Shown here: piece after piece, positions 15,208 through 20,446 of the stretch
Position numbering within the stretch: position 1 is the stretch's first letter
Layout of the letters: each line of letters opens with the position of its first letter
From: Clostridium sp. 28_12
GTDB lineage: Bacteria > Bacillota > Clostridia > TANB77 > CAG-508
Direction: 5' to 3'
NCBI GenBank assembly: GCA_001916055.1
Contig: MNRR01000036.1
Coordinates: 18,743 to 39,188 of the forward strand
Length of the DNA: 20,446 nt
Notes under the pieces: generated by a model
Told to the model about the DNA's origin: nothing
Seen by the model: the letters and a program-made list of their open reading frames with translations, nothing else
Databases searched by the model: none
Translations under genes and position numbers: made by a program

Positions 15208-15666
15208 CTATTTATGTTTTATTTTTTTTACCAAATTTTCAAACCATTCCTGCAATTTACAAAATATATTCTTTTTATATTTTATTATTTCCACATTATC
15301 TATTTTTTCTATACTTTTTTCTTGTTCATTTTTTTTATTTTTAAATAAATTGTCTGGACTATATTTTTCTTCAAGTTTTTTTCTTTCATTTTCATTTTGA
15401 GATAACTCATTTAAAAATTCTTGTTTTTCATTTTTGTTTTCGCACCAATAATTAAGATTAAGAATAGCTAACAATATCATTGTTTCTCTTTTTAAGTTTT
15501 GCTCTGTTAATGGTACATTTACATTTATTACAGGTCTATAATCTTCTATTTTTTCATCAGAAAAAAATTTTCTAACTTTTTGTGGTATTTTATTCACATA
15601 TTCATCTTCTAATATATTTAATATGGCCTCTACCTCAGCGTAAGCTGTCCTATCATCTAATAACAT
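15208..15666 (-). CDS. Small protein of unknown function (152 residues)
   Basis: Start ATG 15666 has GGAGGG five bases upstream; an upstream TTG at 15690 would put that ribosome binding site inside the gene, so I reject it. No membrane helix or signal. Residues about 10-90 (AEVEAILNILEDEYVNKIPQ, VPLTEQNLKRETMILLAILN, YWCENKNEKQEFLNEL) match a pattern I recall from small unnamed Firmicutes proteins: helical text, N-K-I-P, a proline before L-x-x-Q-N-L, then NYWC. The last 60 residues are charged and low in complexity (KKNEQEKSIEKIDN). It lies 47 bases before the HopA1-like gene and 42 bases after the DUF2207 gene, so it is probably co-transcribed with both. A partner or regulatory role is possible; nothing in the sequence fixes a function. 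Confidence 0.7.
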   Translation of the reverse strand: MLLDDRTAYAEVEAILNILEDEYVNKIPQKVRKFFSDEKIEDYRPVINVNVPLTEQNLKRETMILLAILNLNYWCENKNEKQEFLNELSQNENERKKLEEKYSPDNLFKNKKNEQEKSIEKIDNVEIIKYKKNIFCKLQEWFENLVKKIKHK

Positions 15667-15708
15667 TAACTCCCTCCAATTTTTTACCAAATATTTTTTT
15701 ACTCTTTA

Positions 15709-17737
15709 TTATCTTCCGCCCATTCCGGCCTCCGACCTCCTCCGGCCTCCACCGCCACCTGAGAATCCGCCTCCTAAGCCACTTCCACTTGAAGTTATGC
15801 GACGATGAGAAGCTATTTCTGTTGCAGATGTGATATATGCTCTTGAAACGTTTGAGTTCAATGTAGCTATTGAATTAAAAAAACTATTTGTATTAATATA
15901 ATTATAGTCAAAACCATATGAAAAGTATAATAATGGATATTTTTCTTTTATATCACTTTCATTCCACTTTTCTTCTATAAGGACTCTTTTATATTTAGCT
16001 TTAAACTCTTTTATCACTTTATCTGAAAGCCCAAAAGCAGTTGCAAATATTAAATATTTTTCCCAAATTACTAGGTCATTCATTCCTTTTTCTGATATCA
16101 ATGAATATTCACTCATAAAATTTTTTAAAGCTTTCCATTTTTCTTTTTCGTCTTCTCCTGCTTCTGTTAAAACTGTAATTTTATTTTTTTGTTTAGATTG
16201 CATTTTAAACATGTATGAAAACAATAAGAAAACTGGGAAACACATCAATACTGCTTCTAACATATACATTTGCATAACTGCTACATCATTTCCGCTTGCA
16301 TTTAATAATAAGCTTCCGAATTGCATAAGAATAGAGTATAACACGTTCGAAAAAATAATTTAACATTTTGTATTTAATATCAGCTAATATATAACTTCTA
16401 TATTTTTTTTCTTTTTTCTTATCTATTAGTTTCAACTTACACAAATTTTTCCTTGCCTCATTCACAAATTCGTTTATATAATTACTATATTTGTTATATT
16501 TTTCTTTAGCATATTTATTTAACTTTTCGACCTCAAATTCCCTCTCATTTTGGCTTACCTTTTTCAGCAACTTATATATTTTTAGTTCATCCTTTTTTAA
16601 ATCTTTTGTATCACTATTGGTAAAAGAAATAACAACCTTTTTTCTTTCGTTTATCTTTAAATCAATCTTTTTCTTAAAACATAAATCTAAAATTGTTGCG
16701 GCAACTGTATTTCGTTGCACTTTTCCAGCATCTAGTCTTTCTCTTTCAAAATTATATAAATATATAGCTTCTGCAGGTGTAGCACTTTCTCTTGGAATTT
16801 CTTTATAATATTTTAATCCTTCATCACTATTCTCTTTTTTCTTTATTTTTTTAACCCTAGCCAAGAGAATTAGTCCTATAAAGAATATTACCGTGAGGAA
16901 AACCTCAATTTTTTTTAACAGATTATACATGTAATTTTGTGGTTTATTAGCTTCATTTGCCCATTTTTCTTCTTCCTTTAATGCATCCTCTAAATAGTTA
17001 TACCCTCTTACTTTGTTTACATTTGAATTAAACATTTTTTCAGAAGTAATAATCCTTATTTCTAATCTTTTTCCCACATTTAGGTTTTCTAATTCAAATC
17101 TAACTTTTTGAGCACTTGTTTTTTCTATAATTCCATTTAATTGGCCATGTCCCCAAACCTTTAAATCATCCAAATTATCTACCATTTCTGGTAATGTGAC
17201 TGTACCTGTAACTTTTTGTGCTGGTATTGTATTTCGTCCTTGTTCTAAGAATTGCCAATAAATTTCTTGACAATCATTATAATCTGTAACTACATCTTTG
17301 ACAGTATATGAAATTTGATATCTTTTATTTCCGCTTTTGTTTTCCATTCCTGTTCCCCAAGCAATTTCAAATGTCGATGGATTTACTTCTAGTCCATAGT
17401 AGCATCCAGTAGTCACGTGGTACATTTCTTCTTGTATTTGTGTTAAATCGCTATTATTATCTAAATCTTTAACTTTAACATTTTCAATATCACCATATTT
17501 CAGTTTGGATAATGAAAATGTTTTAAACAATGTGTTTGTTTTATTGATTTTAATGTCCCATGTTTCTACTACATCCATGCTCCCATCTTTATTCATTACA
17601 ACATTGTAATCAATACTGTTTAAATACAATTCTGAAACAGCCTTTTTGACAGGTTCTATATCACTAAGATTCACAATTAATGATATAATAATTATCGAAA
17701 AAATTGTTATTAAACTTACTTTAAATGTTTCCTTCAT
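15709..17737 (-). pseudogene. DUF2207-type membrane protein, frameshifted at a T6 run
   Basis: One gene in two frames. The first (17737-16302) has an N-terminal hydrophobic segment (about 7-23), an extracytoplasmic DUF2207 domain (about 40-235), a membrane helix (279-293) and the cytoplasmic stretch YYKEIPRESATPAEAIYLYN. The second (from about 16350 to 15709) supplies two membrane helices, LTEAGEDEKEKWKALKNFM, LVIWEKYLIFATAFGL and the glycine-rich end GLGGGFSGGGGG, as in DUF2207 proteins. Removing one T from the six-T run on the minus strand (16355-16350) joins them as KMLNYFSNVLYSILMQFG, giving 675 residues; the span is a multiple of three plus one. A stop in the second frame just before that run rules out the upstream A-runs as the site. 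The tail (RRRSEAGMGGR) is more basic than usual. An AAGGAG site precedes ATG 17737. Function of the family is unknown; YciQ is an example. Confidence 0.8.
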
Positions 17738-17803
17738 TTTTTCTCCTTTTACTTAATAAATACACCTTATCATAACTTTAATTTTTTTTCAATAGAAATA
17801 TAT

Positions 17804-17832
17804 CAAAAAATACACTACATTTTTGTAGTGCA
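17804..17832 (-). terminator. Rho-independent terminator of rpoC
   Basis: On the minus strand GCACTACA, an AAAA loop and TGTAGTGT form a stem with one G-U pair, closed by an outer A-T pair, followed by TATTTTTT-like text (T run at 17810-17805). It begins ten bases after the rpoC stop, separating the rpoBC unit from the DUF2207 cassette. No convincing promoter is visible for that cassette in 17738-17803: TTGAAA is present, but no good -10 lies at the right spacing. Confidence 0.75.
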
Positions 17833-17841
17833 TTTTTTATT

Positions 17842-20446
17842 TTATTTAGCTTCTTGTTCAGATGAATCATCATCTTTCATGCTATACTCTTTTTTAGCAA
17901 TAGTTTCTTCATCTTCTCCATCCACTTTAATTTTAACATCTTGATATCTCTTCATACCTGTACCTGCTGGGATTAACTTACCAATAATTACATTTTCTTT
18001 TAATCCTATTAAGTGGTCTTCTTTACCTTTTATTGCAGCTTCTGTTAATACTCTTGTTGTTTCTTGGAATGATGCTGCTGATAAGAAGCTGTCTGTAGCA
18101 AGTGATGCTTTTGTGATTCCAAGTAATGCTCTCTTTCCTGTTGCAGGACGTTTTCCTTCTGCAACTACTTCTTTGTTTTTATCTTCAAATTCATACATGT
18201 CAACTAAAGAACCTGGGAACATGTCTGTATCTCCACCATCATCAACTCTCATCTTTCTTAGCATTTGTCTTGCTATTACTTCGATGTGTTTATCATTGAT
18301 ATCAACACCTTGACTTCTATATGCTTTTTGAATTTCTGAAATCACATATTCATAAACTCCTTCTGGACCTTTTATTGCTAAAATTTCAGCTGGGTTTATA
18401 GAGCCTTCTATAAGTGGTTGTGCAGCTTTTACTTCGTCTCCATCTTTAACCTTTAATTTTGAACCAAATGGTATTGTATATGTTCTTGAATCATCACTAG
18501 AAGTTACTATTATTTCCAATTTCTTCTTAGATTCAGAAATTTTAACTTTACCATCTATTTCTGTAATTACTGCAACACCCTTTGGTTTTCTAGCTTCGAA
18601 AATTTCTTCTACTCTAGGAAGACCTTGAGTAATATCTGCTACACCAGCTACACCACCAGAGTGAATTGTTCTCATGGTTAACTGTGTACCAGGTTCACCA
18701 ATTGATTGTGCTGCTATAATACCAACAGATTCACCAATTGATACTAATTCTCTTCTTGCTAGTCCCATACCATAACATTTTTGGCATACACCATGTTTGC
18801 TTCTACATCCAATTACAGAACGAACAACAACTTGTTTTATTCCTGCTGCTACAATTTCTTTTGCTATAGCTTTATTTATCATTGTGTCTTTATCTACAAT
18901 TAATTCTCCTGTTTCAGGATTTGTTATATCATTTAATGGATATCTTCCTTCTAGTCTTTCTTCTAATCCTTCTACAATTTGATTTCCATCTTTAATATCT
19001 TCTAACATTAGACCTTCATTTGTTTCACAATCATGTTCTCTAACAATTATATCTTGTGATACATCTACTAATCTTCTTGTTAAATATCCTGAATCGGCTG
19101 TTCTTAAAGCTGTATCTGAAAGTCCTTTACGAGCACCATGTGATGATATGAAATATTCTAGAGCATCTAGACCTTCACGGAAACATGATTTAATTGGAAT
19201 TTCGACTGCTTTACCTGTAGTACTTGCCATAAGTCCACGCATACCTGCGATCTGTCTTAACTGGTTCATATTACCACGGGCTCCTGATTTAACCATCATG
19301 TATATTGGGTTTAAGTCTCCAAAGTTCTCTTCCATAGCCTTACTTACATCATTTGTTGCTTTTTCCCAGATACCTACAACTGTTTGATATCTTTCATCAT
19401 CAGTTATTAAACCTCTTCTATATTGATTTCTAACTTTTTCAACTTGTTTATCTGCTTCTGCTAGGATATCTTTCTTTGTCGCTGGGACTTGAACGTCTGC
19501 AACAGAGAATGTTATACCAGCTAATGTTGAATATTTGAATCCTAATGATTTTATATAATCTATTACTTCTGCTGATTCTGTTAATCCATGTTTGTCTATT
19601 ACTCTTTCAATAATTGTTCCCATTGATTTTTTCATTACAGGAAAATCTATTTCATATTGGAATGGATCTTCTTTTCTATCTATAAATCCTAAATCTTGAG
19701 GAATTCCTTGATTGAATATTATTCTACCAACACTTGTTGGAATTTTCTTTGTTTTCATTTCTCCATCAATTTCTTTGCTTACTCTTACAAAGATTTTTGC
19801 ATGTATTGAAACTGCTTTATTTTGGAATGCCATTAATGCTTCATCAGGATCTTTGAAGTATTTTCCTTCTCCTAATTCTCCATCTAATGTCATTGTTAAA
19901 TAATAACTTCCTAAAATCATGTCTAGTCTTGGTACAGCTACTGGCTTACCATCTTGTGGTTTTAATAAGTTATTTGTTGCAAGCATTAAATATCTTGATT
20001 CTGCTTGTGCTTCTGGTGTTAATGGTAAGTGAACAGCCATCTGGTCACCGTCAAAATCAGCATTGAATGCCTCACATACTAATGCATGTAACTTGATTGC
20101 TCTACCTTCTACTAATACTGGTTCAAATGCCTGAATACCAAGTCTGTGTAGTGTAGGTGCACGGTTTAACATTACTGGGTGGTCTTTGATTACTTTTTCA
20201 AGTATTTCCCATACTTCTGGGCTTAATCTTTCTACCATTCTTTTTGCACTTTTTATGTTATGTGCTAAATGTCTTTCAACTAATTCTTTCATTACAAATG
20301 GTTTAAATAATTCTATAGCCATTTCTTTTGGAAGACCACATTGATAGATTTTTAATTCTGGTCCTACTACGATTACTGAACGTCCTGAATAGTCAACACG
20401 TTTTCCTAATAAGTTTTGACGGAATCTACCTTGTTTTCCTTTTAAT
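17842..20446 (-). CDS. rpoC: DNA-directed RNA polymerase subunit beta', C-terminal 867 residues (5' end outside window)
   Basis: The frame is open to the window edge (first whole codon reads LKGKQGRFRQNLLGKRVDYS), so the gene starts beyond 20446. About 867 of roughly 1,180-1,200 residues are present. The catalytic magnesium site NADFDGDQ, with its three aspartates, is encoded near 20064-20041. The bridge helix/trigger loop region (EGLDALEYFISSHGARKG, TALRTADSGYLTRRLVDVSQ) lies near 19190-19050. The second zinc site (DCETNEG with GCRSKHGVCQKCYGMG) follows near 19030-18770. The conserved C-terminal run QSIGEPGTQLTMRTIHSGGV and a final acidic tail complete it. RpoC forms half of the polymerase active centre. 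No lineage-specific insertion is seen. Downstream there is a terminator, then an accessory gene block rather than the rpsL-rpsG-fusA cluster common in Firmicutes. Confidence 0.97.
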   Translation of the reverse strand, partial: LKGKQGRFRQNLLGKRVDYSGRSVIVVGPELKIYQCGLPKEMAIELFKPFVMKELVERHLAHNIKSAKRMVERLSPEVWEILEKVIKDHPVMLNRAPTLHRLGIQAFEPVLVEGRAIKLHALVCEAFNADFDGDQMAVHLPLTPEAQAESRYLMLATNNLLKPQDGKPVAVPRLDMILGSYYLTMTLDGELGEGKYFKDPDEALMAFQNKAVSIHAKIFVRVSKEIDGEMKTKKIPTSVGRIIFNQGIPQDLGFIDRKEDPFQYEIDFPVMKKSMGTIIERVIDKHGLTESAEVIDYIKSLGFKYSTLAGITFSVADVQVPATKKDILAEADKQVEKVRNQYRRGLITDDERYQTVVGIWEKATNDVSKAMEENFGDLNPIYMMVKSGARGNMNQLRQIAGMRGLMASTTGKAVEIPIKSCFREGLDALEYFISSHGARKGLSDTALRTADSGYLTRRLVDVSQDIIVREHDCETNEGLMLEDIKDGNQIVEGLEERLEGRYPLNDITNPETGELIVDKDTMINKAIAKEIVAAGIKQVVVRSVIGCRSKHGVCQKCYGMGLARRELVSIGESVGIIAAQSIGEPGTQLTMRTIHSGGVAGVADITQGLPRVEEIFEARKPKGVAVITEIDGKVKISESKKKLEIIVTSSDDSRTYTIPFGSKLKVKDGDEVKAAQPLIEGSINPAEILAIKGPEGVYEYVISEIQKAYRSQGVDINDKHIEVIARQMLRKMRVDDGGDTDMFPGSLVDMYEFEDKNKEVVAEGKRPATGKRALLGITKASLATDSFLSAASFQETTRVLTEAAIKGKEDHLIGLKENVIIGKLIPAGTGMKRYQDVKIKVDGEDEETIAKKEYSMKDDDSSEQEAK

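Noticed and set aside
15724..15750. GC-rich direct repeat TCCGGCCTCC in the DUF2207 3' end
   Set aside because: It encodes the glycine-rich tail usual for this family and is explained by repeated GGN codons.
16395..16425. A6 and A8 runs on the minus strand as the frameshift site in the DUF2207 gene
   Set aside because: A shift there into the second frame would meet a TAA just before the T6 run, so it could not join the two halves.
1..20446. CRISPR array, tRNA, rRNA, transposase or phage genes
   Set aside because: No regularly spaced repeats, tRNA-like cloverleaf text, rRNA signatures or mobile-element proteins were seen on either strand.

Overview
The window is very AT-rich, and every gene I can support is read from the minus strand, so transcription runs from high to low coordinates. 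The gene set (RpoC, GdpP, L9, replicative helicase, TilS, FtsH, NrdG, S21, the YmfF/YmfH pair and a Spo0E-type phosphatase), strong AGGAGG-type ribosome binding sites and sigma-A-type promoters point to a low-GC Firmicute. NrdG suggests anaerobic growth. The Spo0E-like gene, with a possible Spo0A box upstream, suggests a sporulating lineage. My inference is an uncultured, gut-type Clostridia genome; the sequence alone does not give a species.

Layout in the direction of transcription. (1) 20446-17842 is the 3' three quarters of rpoC, ending in a clear terminator. (2) 17737-13826 is an accessory-looking three-gene block: a DUF2207-type membrane protein broken by one extra T, a 152-residue protein of unknown function, and a 444-residue protein whose middle resembles the HopA1 effector/lyase fold. 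It is followed by a 98-nt nested inverted repeat. (3) 13541-8705 is the operon gdpP-rplI-dnaB-tilS, starting from a strong promoter whose -10 region lies in a perfect palindrome. (4) 8581-6779 is ftsH with its own promoter and a terminator overlapping its stop codon. (5) 6651-3766 is a 961-residue membrane-anchored surface protein: a pilin-like N-terminus, a Rossmann-like middle and a LamG-like C-terminus that stops early. nrdG follows 24 nt later without nrdD. (6) 3083-2916 is rpsU, bracketed by a consensus promoter and a perfect-hairpin terminator. (7) 2801-290 is the M16 peptidase pair ymfF/ymfH, with ymfH broken by a frameshifting deletion. (8) 67-1 is the start of a Spo0E-like gene behind its own promoter.

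Most of the window is housekeeping: transcription, replication, ribosome, tRNA modification, c-di-AMP turnover and membrane proteolysis. The points worth a second look are the two frameshifted genes (ymfH and the DUF2207 gene), the HopA1-like cassette between rpoC and gdpP, the truncated LamG surface protein, the short TilS and several unexplained palindromes. I see no tRNA, rRNA, CRISPR array, insertion sequence or prophage. No gene-free stretch exceeds 300 bases; the longest are 13542-13825 and 68-289, both described below.
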